Shown here piece by piece: positions 32,117 through 43,715 of a stretch of 64,000 nucleotides of DNA. The translations under genes and the position numbers were made by a program. The notes under the pieces were generated by a model. The model made no database searches and was not told the DNA's origin. It saw only the letters and a list, made by a program, of their open reading frames with translations. Each line of letters opens with the position of its first letter. The first letter of the stretch is position 1. The DNA is from Oxytricha trifallax (taxonomy: Eukaryota > Ciliophora > Spirotrichea > Sporadotrichida > Oxytrichidae), in contig ARYC01002455.1 of NCBI GenBank assembly GCA_000711775.1, positions 1 to 64,000 on the forward strand, written 5' to 3'.

Positions 32117-33564
32117 ATGGCGGTCAACTTAAATCGTAGAGCGGCACTTTTAGGAGCAGGTCAATCAATGCTTAACTTTGGTTCAACCAAGAAACAAGAA
32201 GTTATATATATTGAGAGGGAGGCAGAGCTAAGAGCTCTTGAATTTGAAGCACAGGTTTTTATTATATAGGTTTAAAACATGAAACAGAAAGCTGAAATAG
32301 AAGTTTAAACATTAATAAAAGATGTTGAGGAAGAAAAGGAACAGCTTCAGATTTAAAGGATTAAAACTTTTGAATGCTAAGACTGCTAAAAGTTTTTCTC
32401 TACTGATTCCAGTTTGAAGAGACATATGAAAGAGGTTCACTCTGGGAAAGCTAAGGTGTATTTTAAGCATGATAAGGTCGATGGCAGGTACTAGTGCACG
32501 ACTTGTGAGAAGTCTTATACTCACTCAGCTAAAGTTAAGAAACATATGCAGAAGCATCACCTAAGTGAGTTCTTGATTTAAGATAAAGAGACTTAGAAAT
32601 TAGTGCCCACTAAAAGAAAATCTAATAATCTTGATACTTAAAAAAAATACAGGAGAAGCTCAAGAGGCAGAAGCGAATAGAATTAATGAATCAACCTGCT
32701 GGTAATGTCTTTTTAGCCTGCTTTTAAGAGAGAGCCATGTATATTCCTGCACTAAATGCAGTAGACCTTAGCAGTTGTATTGAAAAACTACTTACATATA
32801 AACGTACCTTCTAAAGCAAAACTCATAGTAGTTGATGACTATGCCTACAAGGTATATCCTTTCAGCTATCTCCTTAAAAATGAGCAGTATCAAAATGAGT
32901 TTGCTAACGAATATATTGTACTTAGAGAGGCTTAGAAAAAAGATTGCAAGAATTTGCTCAAGCTAGATGGTGTTATTTTAGGGTTTGGTTTCATCGCACC
33001 AAGGCTAAAAAAGTTTGAAATGACTCTCCGAGATTATCTATATTAAAATAGATACCCAGATGACTTGAATGATATTCTATCTAATATGATAAAGGGTGTT
33101 TAGGAACTTCACGAGCTTGGATACGTTCATAGAGATTTGAAGCCTGAAAATGTTATGCTAAACCTTTGCCCTTTAGAAGTAGTTGTAATCGATTTTAATA
33201 TAGCCTTAAGATAAGAGATTGTAACCTTAGCAAAGGTTCTTGGTACTCCAGGTTACTTCCCAATCAGAGAGAAATGGACTAATGGATCTATTTAGTGGGA
33301 TGTTTGGGCAGTAGCTGCAATAATTTTAGAGTGCGACATGGAAAGCATGACTAACATTAAAACAAAATATGAAAATAATCAATAAATCTAGCTGAGAAGC
33401 ACAGAAAACAAGATGATGTATGCTAAGAAATAAAGAAGATTGTAGAGAAGATAATAGTAAGAGCTCCAGAATATCCAAGACAATCCTTAGACGATATGCT
33501 CGAACCACTAAAGAAAGCGAGATTCTAGAGATACAACAAAGACAAGCAAGTAAAATTCGTGTGA
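32117..33564 (+). pseudogene. TBE-D zinc-finger/kinase-like protein, one late frameshift
   Basis: It starts MAVNLNRRAALLGAGQSML. Two Cys2His2-like fingers lie near 32370-32560 (ending HMKEVH and HMQKHH). The kinase-like region reads EMTLRDYLYQNRYPDDLND, LHELGYVHRDLKPENVMLN, VVVIDFNIAL, VLGTPGYFPIREKW and QWDVWAVAAIILECDM. HRDLKPEN is perfect, but the DFG motif is DFN. A one-base loss near 33367 shifts the frame before the conserved end LDDMLEPLKKARFQ...VKFV and the TGA at 33562-33564. Confidence 0.8.
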
Positions 33565-33703
33565 TATAATTAAACTAATACTCATTAAATACATATTAAA
33601 GTCTCATTAAACTTGCGTTTACTCTACTAACCCTAATAAAACCCCAACTTTACCCTACTAATCAAAGCACTTATAAACCTCACTAAGGGTTTTTGGGGTT
33701 TTG

Positions 33704-35662
33704 ATTCTTGTCTAAAAAGCTTCCTCACTCTAGAGGATAAATAGAGAAGAGAATTATTAAAGATGACTAATACGCTTACAAAATATATCTTTTCAATTAC
33801 TTTTTTGCTGATGACAAATTCTAAATGGAATTAACTAATGAGTATTATGCTCTTTAATAAGCAAAATATAAAGATTGCAGGTATATAATTTAGCTTGATG
33901 CCATTTTTTCTTGGTAGAAATCATGTAGCATTTTAGGCTTCCCCTCCTTGAAATGACTTACAAAGAATTTTTATCTGACAACCGATGCCAATGGTAAATT
34001 AGTTAGATAGTAAAACAGATAGTTGAGGTAATAGAAGAGTTTCACAAGCTCGGTCACGCTCATAGAGAATTAAAGCCAGAAAATATAATGATGGACTTTC
34101 AACCGCTAAGAGTCTATATTATTGATTTCAACAGGGCTCAAATAGTGGAAGCATCTACTCTAGGAAATCTACGAGGCACTCCTGGATATTTCACCTAGAG
34201 AGAAGATTTTAGAGATGGGGATAGAGCATGGGTTATATGGGTATTAACAGAAATAATAATAGAAAGTGATATGCCAAGGAACGATTACTTTAGCTGGAAG
34301 AATGAGAGAGATTCTATTCTAAGTAAAAAATCAAGCAATATCTCGATAAAAATAAAATCAATGGAGGCCTCAGAGAGCTTTCATACTTTACAATAATCAA
34401 GCCAAGCAATGAAAATGAATTAACGCTAGATACAATCAAACAACAACTTAGAAAGATAAAATTCAGAGAACTGCCGCATGACTCTAAGCTTATGTTTGTG
34501 GGAAATATTTAAAAAACTGGCTTTATATAATCTCTTAAATTACTATTAAGCGAGTATAATTAAAATGGGGAGACTGTTAAAAATAAATCAAAAAAGAGAT
34601 CAAATAAAATTATGTTCATATCAATACACATGTTATAAGATAAAACAGTCACTAATTTGAATTAAGTTTGAGTAGATCCTTATTTAACTTTAATTAATTA
34701 ATCAACTATCTAAAAATGGAATTTTTATTTTTTTCATCTTTTCCATTTCATTTCTATTTTAGGGCAGTGAACTAGTTAATGCTGTAGCTGATCTTAAAGT
34801 TTTTCATAAATTTTTCTAAGATATCTTCATCATATCTTCAGGGTATCTTCAGGATATCTTCCTTAAAAAATAAAAAGTGTGGAGAGTGTGGAGTTTAGCA
34901 ATAATAACAGTAACAATAATAGCAACAATAATAGCAATAACACTAGTAAAATCAATATCAAGCATTATTAGAGTCTGTTTGAAATTCTGATGGAATTTCA
35001 AAATATTAAAAATCAGAGATTTTTTTCATATTCACAATCATCATCTTACTTTTCATCTTCAACACTAAGTCTATTAACAAAAATTTTCTCAAAATTTGGA
35101 TTTTTTAGGAAAAATCCACAGACTCTAATAATGCTTGATATTGATTTTACTAGTGTTATTGCTATTATTGTTGCTATTATTTAATTGCTAAACTCCACAC
35201 TCTCCACACTTTTTATTTTTTAAGGAAGATATCCTGAAGATACCCTGAAGATATGATGAAGATATCTTAGAAAAATTTATGAAAAACTTTAAGATCAGCT
35301 ACAGCATTAACTAGTTCACTGCCCTAAAATAGAAATGAAATGGAAAAGATGAAAAAAATAAAAATTCCATTTTTAGATAGTTGATTAATTAATTAAAGTT
35401 AAATAAGGATCTACTCAAACTTAATTCAAATTAGTGACTGTTTTATCTTATATCATGTGTATTGATATGAACATAATTTTATTTGATCTCTTTTTTCATT
35501 TATTTTTAACAGTCTCCTCATTTTAATTATACTCGCTTAATAGTAATTTAAACATAAAACCCCTTTATAAACCCTATTAAAACCCCTAATAAAGTATGCA
35601 CTAATAGTCTACTTTTATCAATCAAAAATTGAATCAACTATTGAAAGGATTTTGGGGTTTTG
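33704..35662 (+). mobile_element. TBE-C, right half-copy, inverted, with a hairpin element inside
   Basis: This is the mirror image of 28628-29586, starting at the same base of the kinase gene next to TBE-D and ending GGATTTTGGGGTTTTG followed by ACT. It is longer than the left half only because hairpin element H2 (34546-35540) is inserted near its outer end. The kinase 3' part reads LGHAHRELKPENIMMDFQPL, where the catalytic Asp of HRD is Glu. Confidence 0.85.
34546..35540. mobile_element. Hairpin element H2 (TTAAGCGAG family), 995 bp
   Basis: Ends TTAAGCGAGTATAATTAAAA and its complement, flanked by TA. The arms are near-perfect inverted copies of about 480 bp, with TATCTTCAGG repeats, CATTTCTATTTTAGGGCAGT and an ATTATTGTT-rich centre. 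The other arm of the giant palindrome lacks it (28745-28765), so it inserted after the duplication or was lost from one side. Confidence 0.9.
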
Positions 35663-35899
35663 ACTAGAGAAGCTCTGATTTTGAGAAGATTCAGACTTTT
35701 TATCTTAATTTTCCTCGTCATTTTCAGGTTTCTAGTCAATTAAGGGATGCTGGTTTGAATTTACTGCTTATTTTTCCTTGTCTAGCTCCTAAAAGCTTGC
35801 AAAAGTGATGCTGTAGATATCCACGTTTAAGTTGACTGAGTTCATGAAATGAGATACGAGTGTCTTCTTTTAAATTTTCACACCTTCACTTCTGACTTA
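35663..35899 (-). CDS. Host gene fragment, mirror copy
   Basis: The inverted copy of the coding fragment at 28391-28627, with the same residues (VSHFMNSVNLNVDIYSITFA) on the minus strand. It is part of the giant inverted duplication, not an independent gene. Confidence 0.6.
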
Positions 35900-36288
35900 A
35901 ATTAAAAAATAAAAATACAAAAAATATAAAAATTAACGAATTAATTATAATGAAATAAAAATTAATGATCAAGAAATAATAAATGTAATTTATAACATAG
36001 ATAAATATTATAGAAATAAATTAGACTTAGGAAAATGAATTAGATATTGAAATAATTTAAGTTTTATTTTTATTTTAAGCTCTATTCAGAAAACGAATAT
36101 ATTTCTTAGGTGAAAGAACATCATTATTCAAAACCCCAAAACCCTTTCAGTATTTTGATTAAATTTTTAATGATAAAAGTATACTATTAGTGCATGCTTT
36201 ATTAGGGTTTTAATAGGATTTATGTAGGGATTAGGGCTTAAATGTAATGTTAATTTCTTGTATATTTTAGGTGTTAAATTTTAAATAT

Positions 36289-37732
36289 TCACTCAAACAG
36301 TACCTTGGCATCAAGAGACAACTTTCGAAACTTAAATTCTCCTAACCAACTAATTATCTAGTCGATTGTATGTTCTGCTCTGTTTTTTGGCTTCAGGATA
36401 ATTTTCTCAGCCATATCTCTCATTTTACCTTTTATCTTATTTTGCGCTAGATACTCCTGGATTCTTTGCTTTGAATCTTTTTCTCTTCTACAACTGTAGT
36501 AGCCATTTATTTGCATATCGCACTCTATTTTTATTGCTGCTAGTCCCACCTAATATCTCCATCCCTCCAGTCTTCTCTCAATGGAAAATATCCAGGAGTG
36601 CCACGAACGTTTTTCAGTCCTGAAGCCTCAATTCTCTACGATCTATTGAAGTCTACTTTTACCACTCTGAGTGGGGAAAGGTCAAACATAATGTTTTCAG
36701 GCTTTAAATCTCTGTGCATGCATCCTAAAGTATGCAGCTCCTCAATACCTTTGCAGAAATTTGTTAGAATAAGAGGTAGTTACTTTGGGCACCTTTAGTC
36801 TTGAATATAGTCTCTTAATGTCATTTAATATAAAGGTAGGCGAAAAGCTACACGATTTTAAGCAAGGAGATATGCTTCAAGTTTAATTATAAATCTGCTC
36901 TGTCTATCCCTTGCTTTATTAAGAGCTTGATACTCATTGAAAAACTCCATTTGATACTTGTCATCACATTTAAATTAATTGAATGGATAAATCTTGTAAA
37001 CAAACTGCTTATCAGATATGACTTTTTTCTCAAATATATCCTCAAGAATAAGATAACTTTCTTTACACACAGTCAGTCCAATAATATTCAATATTGGAAG
37101 CTTGACTGTATGCATCTCTGACAGTAATTTTTTCTATCTCAGAGGCAGGGAGGTTTCTCACTGCTTTAATGAGTTTATTCTATTTCTCAACTCATTGCTC
37201 CAGAGATTCTAAAGGGTCTATTGGCTTTCTTTTCTGAAGAAATACTTCACCAGTCTCAGGATCTTCGACCTAAAACTTCTTACCATGATGTTTTTCGAGG
37301 TGAACTTTAAAATTCCTTGAATGATTGTATTCCTTATTACAGTAAGGGCAGAAATATTTTCCATCAATCTTGTCATTCTTAAGATAGAGCTTAGGTTTGT
37401 TCGAATACTGCTCTTCAATATGACGTTTTGAGAGCAGATTTATAAGTAAAGCTCTTGTAACACTCTTCACAAAAATGATCTATCTTTTTTTCTTTTTTCT
37501 CTCCCTCCTCTTCAACCATTTTTATTGGTACCTCACATTATATTTCTTAGCTCTGCATTACTATTTAATAATTGAATTTCTATTCAAAGTCTGATAAATA
37601 AGGTAAGAAAATTACAGGTTCATATTAGGTTAAGACATCACAAGTCTCAATTTTCTTTTGATTGATTCATGAAAAATGTTTTTGGCTCTAATTCCAAGTA
37701 ATGCCGCTTTTCTAAGTAAGTTACCGCTCCTT
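36289..37732 (-). pseudogene. TBE-E zinc-finger/kinase-like protein, start codon lost
   Basis: Very similar to TBE-B, including HFCEECYKSFTYKSALK and FCPYCNKEYNHSRNFKVHLE. The conserved start (ATGAGCGG in B and F) is AGGAGCGG here (complement near 37725-37732). The catalytic loop reads LGCMHRDLKPENIMFDLSPL, near 36715. Frame changes as in TBE-B are also present. Confidence 0.7.
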
Positions 37733-38120
37733 TTTATATACTATAAAAAATTATATAAGTTGTATAAATTCTATCTTTATACTGGAGTAAAAGCATATCC
37801 TCAAAGAGTTAGAGAGGTCTGATAAGAACAGAGTGAGTGACATTAGTTTCAATTTTCTTAAATTTTAAGATAATTTATATACTAATTCATCCATTTTATG
37901 AATTAAAATGCACCTAAATTTGTTTTGTTGAGTTAGGTGGTCCTCCTAAATTTGTTATCGCAAAATTAGGGGAGCAATTTAATGCAGAAAAATTGATAAA
38001 AATAGAAGTAAAACTCTGAAACTAGGAGCAAGTTCCTCCATCTTTATCTATCTATCTGATTCAGGTTGACCTCAAAGTGAATCTACCTATTTAGTAGTAA
38101 AATTTTAGTAAGTTTAGAAT

Positions 38121-38929
38121 TAGGTCAATTTTGCTTGAAAATCGAAAGTTTAAATATTCAAAAAAATGAACAAATCTACTTAATTTTTTCAGAGTTTGAC
38201 AGCGCTAAATCACTTTTAGCAATTTGAGTTACCGATGCTGAAGATGTGGGTTTGTTTTTTGTTGTCTTTACAGACATAAACTCTGCCCAAATTTTAAGAT
38301 TAGTAATGTGCGGAGCCTCTCGCAAAATTTTATGTTTTTTGCGAGTTACTCCAGATTATTTTGTTTGATTATTCAAAATTATCATTTTTTTTATGTTATT
38401 CTTCACTTTGATATTGTATGTTTTTTATAGTAAAATTTATTCCTTTTTTCTTATACCACATTATCTCATCTTAATATGGTAAAATTTTAAGGTTGTTTCT
38501 ATTTTTAGTAACTTAAAATCTTCCTAAATATTTGATGCTTTTTTATATAAACCGCAAGCTAAATATGAAAAATAATAATCTATAGAAAGTAGAAAGATGT
38601 GAATAAATATAAAAATTAAAGTGGAGTGAGTCGCAAAAAAAATAAAATTTCGTGACTCACACCGCAAATAAAGAAACTTAAATTTTTGACAGCATTTATG
38701 CATGTCTCCTAAACGGGGATCAAACCTGCAGAATAAGTAGTGAAGAACTACACAGCCCACGCACATTCAGCATTACCTAATGAAGGAGTAAATCCACTCC
38801 ACCCTAATCTAACCATTAAAATCATTAAGTAATTAAATTTATAAAATTTCATTATAAACAACATATTATTATTAGGTTTGTGTATTTGTCTGAATATTCA
38901 TTATTCGATTTTACAATGAATTCGACCTA
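38121..38929. mobile_element. 0.81-kb element with TAGGTC ends in TBE-E
   Basis: Compared with TBE-B and TBE-F, 809 bp are inserted upstream of the 22-kDa gene. The insert begins TAGGTCAATT and ends AATTCGACCTA (short inverted repeats) and is flanked by AAT on both sides (38118-38120, 38930-38932). It contains GCAAAATTTTATG with an inverted partner and a tRNA-like stretch. No transposase is encoded, so it is a non-autonomous element, perhaps SINE-like or mobilised by a transposase with 3-bp targets. Confidence 0.65.
38690..38770 (-). ncRNA. tRNA-like sequence, probably not a working tRNA
   Basis: The minus strand contains GGTTTGATCCC, close to the B-box/T-arm consensus GGTTCGAnnCC, and about 35 bases upstream GTGGGCTGTGTAG, a weak A-box-like match. 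I could not draw a full cloverleaf: the T-stem pairs poorly and no acceptor stem is visible. A tRNA-derived SINE or chance are both possible. Confidence 0.25.
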
Positions 38930-38983
38930 AATGGATAACCATAATTTTAAATTTCATTAAAATTTCTAGAAAGAATAAGCAAG

Positions 38984-39776
38984 ATGGAGTCTATGAATGA
39001 TGCAATGAAGAGAATTTAATCTCAAGATTTAATAGGAAAATTTCGAAGTAAAGAGGACCTTTATAGATATTTGGTATAGCAAGGTAAGTTCTTAAGTAAT
39101 ATTAATAAATCCATTATAGTTGGATTGTTCTTCCCAACCCAGGAAGGAACAAAAAAATCATTCTTAAATGCCTTACTAAGTGAAGAGAAAAAAGCTTTTT
39201 AGTCTAATGAAACTAGGATGATCGAAATACCTAACTAACCTGAAAAATATCAGTAACAAATCTCTATAATGATGCTATGAGTGATCCAGATGTAATTCTC
39301 TAAATTCCATCAAAGCTACAACTCTCTATTAAGTTGCCAGAGTGAAACTTCTTCTTTGACATCCTTGCAACTCTGAAACCTGAGTACTTAAATGAAGTTA
39401 TTTATAAAGCTCACAAGAAACGCTATAGCATCTCTCCTGAAGAAAAAGAAAAGTTAGGAATTAAAATCAACGACACCTGGCTCTAAGAACTGCAAAAGCA
39501 TCCATTCATCTCTAGTAAGTTTACTCTCATAAATTTATAGAAAAACCTGGTACTGCTATATACTTGATGAAAGAGCGCAGCAAATTAAACAGAGAGAGAA
39601 AGTCTCAAGTAAAACATGAATTGAGTAAGAGGCTCTTCAAAGATTTATAAAAGCCAGAAGAGATGAACATAGATGCAGGAGCTGGCACTAAGAGAAGAAA
39701 CATAGGCCCAAGCAAGCCTTAAGAGGAAGAAATGAAAGAGAAGCCAAATCCCTTTATGGGTTTATGTAATATGTGA
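38984..39776 (+). pseudogene. TBE-E 22-kDa protein gene, frameshifted
   Basis: It starts MESMNDAMKRIQSQDLIGKF and keeps both intron positions (GTAAGTTCTTAAG...ATTATAG and the 26-nt GTAAGTTTAC...TTATAG) followed by KKPGTAIYLMKERSKLNRER and MNIDAGAGTKRRNIGPSKP. An extra base in the PNYPEIS block shifts the frame. Confidence 0.65.
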
Positions 39777-39782
39777 ACTTAT

Positions 39783-40758
39783 TCATTCGCTTAATTCTAA
39801 ATCTAATTTATAAAAACAAAATCTCCCTTCTCTAGCGCATACTTTAGCTTTATCATTACTGACTCTCTTAGTAGCACTCTTAATAAGATCTACTGTATCT
39901 ATCTTCAAATCATGCATCACATGGTAGAGCAGCAATTTCTTATAATGACCTTTCAATAGCTCCCAATATAATTCAATTCCATTGAACTAAGGGCTATAAG
40001 GTACATTAAATACAGGTGTTATGTTTAGCCTTTCATATTCCTTTCTTGAGTCTTTAGTTTTATGAACTGACAAGTTATCAACGAATAGAATGATCTCTTA
40101 GTCAGCGTACTTCTCTGAGTTATTTCAAGAATTTTAAATATTATTCAGTATTTATAGAAAGAGGATGAATAACATAAGTCTCGAAGCCAAAATCTTCGCT
40201 TATTCCACCAAGAATCGCATGAGTTTACACCTTAACCTTTTAATCATATACTTCTATGTTGCTATATCTTTTATACCAAGACCTTGATATGAAGGTATTA
40301 AAGGTAAATACTGCATCATCAGCGTGTATGACCTTTATATTAAGCTCTTAAGCCCTCTGCATTTGATAAGATATATAATTTAAAGTTAGTCTTATAAAAT
40401 TGAACATTAAAGTCAATCACTCTATATATGCGATTGACTTTCTTTTAAGATATCCCATTTTTATATATGTTAGCTAACGATTTGCAGAGATGTGAGAGTC
40501 TTATCATTAATAAGATAATCAATATGATGTTGCAAATTTTAAAGGTCTCTTAGGCTTAGAATTAAGATGCTATCTCTTTAAATTCAATGCTAATAGACAC
40601 TGAGACCTCACAGTTGCTGGAGATTTATGGAGTAGCCTTGCTATAGACGTATAATTCAGAACAGGCTTGAGTTATTCACTATAATATTCGCAACCATATC
40701 GCAACTTAAAGAATAAATCTATATACTCACTGTCATATACTGACCCCAAACCTCGCAT
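39783..40758 (-). pseudogene. TBE-E transposase with internal deletion
   Basis: It starts MRGLGSVYDSEYIDLFFK (complement of ATG at 40756-40758) and ends at a TGA at 39783-39785. The second catalytic block LFVDNLSVHKTKDSRKEYE is intact. A deletion near 40490-40500 removes the segment around YWAHFPL/HRQFP that other copies have, and further changes shift the frame. Confidence 0.75.
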
Positions 40759-40899
40759 ATACTCACTTAAATTACTAATATTTAAACATAAAACCCCTTT
40801 ATAAACCCTATTAAAACCCTAGTAAAGTATGCGTTAATAGTCTACTTTTATCAATCAAAAATTTAATCAAGCTACTAAAAGGGTTTTGGGGTTTTGATT

Positions 40900-41328
40900 C
40901 ATAAAAAAAATTTACTCACTTAATTCAATGAGCAATAAATGATGAGCATATTATTTCTTGAGTTTTGAGATATTTTTGAGAAATTAAAACATACTTTTAA
41001 TTATTATAATATTTAATTGAATTAATTTTTCCAATTCGAATATATTTTTTGCATGATTATTCTTTAAATTTTAATTATTACACTCTTTAAAGAATATTGT
41101 GCCAATAACTTTTAATATTTGCTAATTCTTATAAAATAAATAAAATTATAAAGCTCAATTCATTATATTGCCGAATTTCTTTTCAAATAATAAAAATGGC
41201 TTTTTATCTATTGCCAACAAATTAAATTTTGCAACAAACAGAAATTTATAATTTATTATAGCAAACTTCCTTGAATTTAGATCCAAACTTTTAAGCATAA
41301 AATTCGGTAAATTTTGAACAGGAAAGAC
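40900..41328. other. AT-rich, nothing recognised
   Basis: Right flank of TBE-E and upstream region of the coding segment at 41329. Confidence 0.5.
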
Positions 41329-41800
41329 ATGCGAAGTAGCGAAAGACCACGTGAGACAACGAGCACGGTGGCGGAAGCTATTCTGTCCAGTATACCCAAA
41401 AATCAAAGCATGGAACTATCTGATTTATCTATTGGCTGGCTTAAGCCCCAGTATTAATTTCCGTACAGTATTAAATAATAATAATAATAATTCGGTAAAT
41501 TGTGCGATAAGATATGCAAGCACAATGTTTAAAAAGATTGTTACCCAATATCTCAATATCAATTCATGATCACCAAAGGTGGCCAAACCTACGATACAAA
41601 AATAAATTATTTAAACGATCATATAGATAAAAAAAACAAATTAGAATTTAAAAATTTGGAAACTACCATCATTTTTCAAGAGATATTCTTGAAACCATAC
41701 TCTTATGTGATCACCAAAAATCAAATTACAGCCTATAAAACTATTTTCTTCGCAGATTTTCAGAGAATTTTTGAATTTTCAGGTAGAGTGAGTATATAAT
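41329..41800 (+). CDS. N-terminal segment of an unknown protein with a TAA-encoded Gln run
   Basis: An ATG at 41329 opens a ciliate-code frame reading MRSSERPRETTSTVAEAILS, then SDLSIGWLKPQYQFPYSIK, five consecutive TAA codons (QQQQQ), FGKLCDKICKHN and, after 41566, MITKGGQTYDTKINYLNDHI and FLKPYSYVITKNQITAYKT. A standard-code reading cuts this into two unrelated ORFs. The start region is GC-richer than its surroundings. The frame runs on past 41800 into AT-rich DNA that is probably an IES. Family unknown. Confidence 0.55.
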
Positions 41801-42299
41801 AGGACATAAACATTTTGAAAACGAGATATGCTTCCCTATTATTTTTTAATAAAATATCCTTAAAATTTATAATTAAAATATTTCTTTAAAAAAATAATAA
41901 CTAATTGAATTAAAATCAATGGGAATAGATGGTTTTTAGGTATTTAATTTTTCTTTATCAAAATTACTTACAGTCACTATTTAAAAATAAGAAGCAGTAG
42001 CTTACACAAGATCACATTATCCATCATTTCTTATATTTGCATTATTTTTTACATTTGATTATTAAAAGTAAATTTTCTATCTAAAAATCAAATTAAAAAT
42101 ATCTTAAATATATTCCTTTATTAACAAAATAAGCTTTTTATAAAAGATTGTAAAAATTATGAAGAAAGAAAATAAAATTAGCTACTAATTTAATAAATTT
42201 ATTTGTACAATCTCTGTAATTTAAAATTTATTAGCTTTTGTTTAGTTTTTAATGAAAATTATACTATCTGCTAATATTGATAACTTTATTGTAAATAAA
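41801..42299. other. AT-rich, probably IES
   Basis: No coding signs; it separates the segment at 41329 from coding-like DNA after 42300. Confidence 0.4.
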
Positions 42300-43715
42300 G
42301 AGTTGCTTGGGTACCCTGAAGTATGAATAATCTACTTTTCAGTGATCAAGAACTCCCATTTCTCGTAATAGATTTACTCATTCATGAGACTGGCAGTCAC
42401 TAAATGGGGATGATAAGATAAAAGGAAATTCAGGCATTGGCAAACTTACTGATTTTATTTTTTTTTAAGATGCTAAGATAGAAATATTAATTAACAGCGA
42501 TCTAGTAAAGCTTGAATAATTTGTCTTTTTGCACATGATTCAGGGATTAATTTCAATAATTCTAACAGCTATTCTTAGATAAGTAGGATTTTCTGAGTAT
42601 AATGATTTATACTGGCAAATTCAAGGCAATAGCAACGCTAATCTATAATTTTTTCTGTCCATACAACATTCTTTAGCTCTACCAATATTAATTGAGAGAA
42701 TATAACACTTTGGATTTTGGGAAGTTCTTAGATGACAGTATTGCAAACAAAAATGAGGGTAAAAGAGAAAGAGCCTCTTTTCCAAGAGTACCACTCTACG
42801 CACCATGTGCTATTACACAACGGCAGATTATCAGGCTGAAATATCTGTTACACGGCCGAGATAAGCGAGCATCTTTGTTTTATTATCATCCCATGCCATT
42901 TTATAAGCGCATTTCACATGTATTCTCATGGTATATGAAGCTATTGTCGACCGCTCATTGAAAGAACCTTTTTTACACTACTTTAAATATCGCTTTCTTC
43001 TGAGAGCAATTCGAATACCGACTTCATACAGTGAAGATGACCAAGCAGATTTCTCTCGTTATTAGCAGAGTTTCAGATGAAATTATAACTCTCCTTTAAA
43101 CAGCCTAAGAATTCTTGTGAGCCCCTATTGCCAACTTAAGACTATTTCACTTGTTCTCTTATCTTGTTTGTATTTACACTGTCAATTTTGAATTCCAGTG
43201 AGTTTTTAAGTTCGGAGAGGCCAGACTTCTAGCAAGTTGTGATTGTAGATGTCTAGAGCATTATCACCGTGGATTACATTGTTTTCTACCGATTCCCCCA
43301 TTTTTTATCTTTTTAGTTAAATCAATATTTATTGGAAAAGAGTTGATGATTGCATCAAGCACATCTAATTCTCACAGCATCAATTACAACTAGAAGCACC
43401 AAATAATCGGCATTTAACTACTCGAAGATTAGCTGTCACTGTTTGGATCGTTATAGATGAGCAAGTAATTGCTGGTATAGCTAAAATCTCACATTTCTAT
43501 GTTTGCCCTTGAGATATTCCTTTATTTGTTCGAGTAAGTATCATGAATTGGATTGCAATGATACCTCACTCTTCCATATAGGTTCTGTTACTTGCTGGAG
43601 GTCTGCCTGTTCGCTGATGCAAAGTATTCCCCGTTCTGATCCCAATGGCAATTACTGTTTACTATGTTATTATAACATTTTATGGAGGTTAATGTCTAGC
43701 CAGATCTATTAGACA
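42300..43715 (+). CDS. Coding segments of an unidentified gene, IES-interrupted
   Basis: A short segment near 42330-42420 reads FSVIKNSHFSQQIYSFMRLA. At 42640-42960 one frame reads YNILQLYQYQLREYNTLDF, GKFLDDSIANKNEGKRERAS and FPRVPLYAPCAITQRQIIR. At 42925-43080 another reads MVYEAIVDRSLKEPFLHYF and LLRAIRIPTSYSEDDQADFS. The two join in frame if 35 bp between CATG pairs at 42892 and 42927 are removed; an ATAAGCG pair at 42861 and 42903 is an alternative boundary. Further right, 43340-43715 stays largely open (APNNRHLTTRRLAVTVWIV, LIPMAITVYYVIITF) with a few TGA codons. I recognise no family. It may continue the gene that begins at 41329. Confidence 0.5.

Larger units (their letters stand above)
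29587..33703 (+). mobile_element. TBE-D, complete element of a second subfamily
   Basis: 4,117 bp, beginning CAAAACCCCAAAAACCC and ending GGGTTTTTGGGGTTTTG. The terminal repeats continue TTAGTGAGGTTTATAAGTGC, different from TBE-A/B/E/F, and match TBE-G. The flanking triplets are AAT and ATT, complementary rather than direct repeats, so a normal target duplication is missing. Order: transposase (plus), 22-kDa (minus), zinc-finger/kinase (plus). Confidence 0.95.
23769..40896. repeat. Giant inverted duplication centred on TBE-D
   Basis: The left arm (23769-29586: TBE-B, gene fragment, half of TBE-C) is mirrored by the right arm (33704-40896: half of TBE-C, gene fragment, TBE-E). The arms meet TBE-D (29587-33703) at mirror-image bases: ...GACAAGAAT on the left and ATTCTTGTC... 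on the right. They are highly similar but not identical; the left has a 0.38-kb insertion, the right has a hairpin element and a 0.81-kb insertion. Sequence outside 23769 and 40896 is unrelated. Confidence 0.9.
36129..40896 (-). mobile_element. TBE-E, complete element with an insertion, partner of TBE-B
   Basis: It begins CAAAACCCCAAAACCC and ends GGGTTTTGGGGTTTTG, with ATT on both sides (36126-36128, 40897-40899). It is 4.77 kb because of a 0.81-kb insertion. Order left to right: zinc-finger/kinase (minus), 22-kDa (plus), transposase (minus). Confidence 0.95.

Noticed and set aside
38690..38770. Functional tRNA gene
   Set aside because: B-box-like core only; T-stem and acceptor stem do not pair, so it is listed only as tRNA-like.
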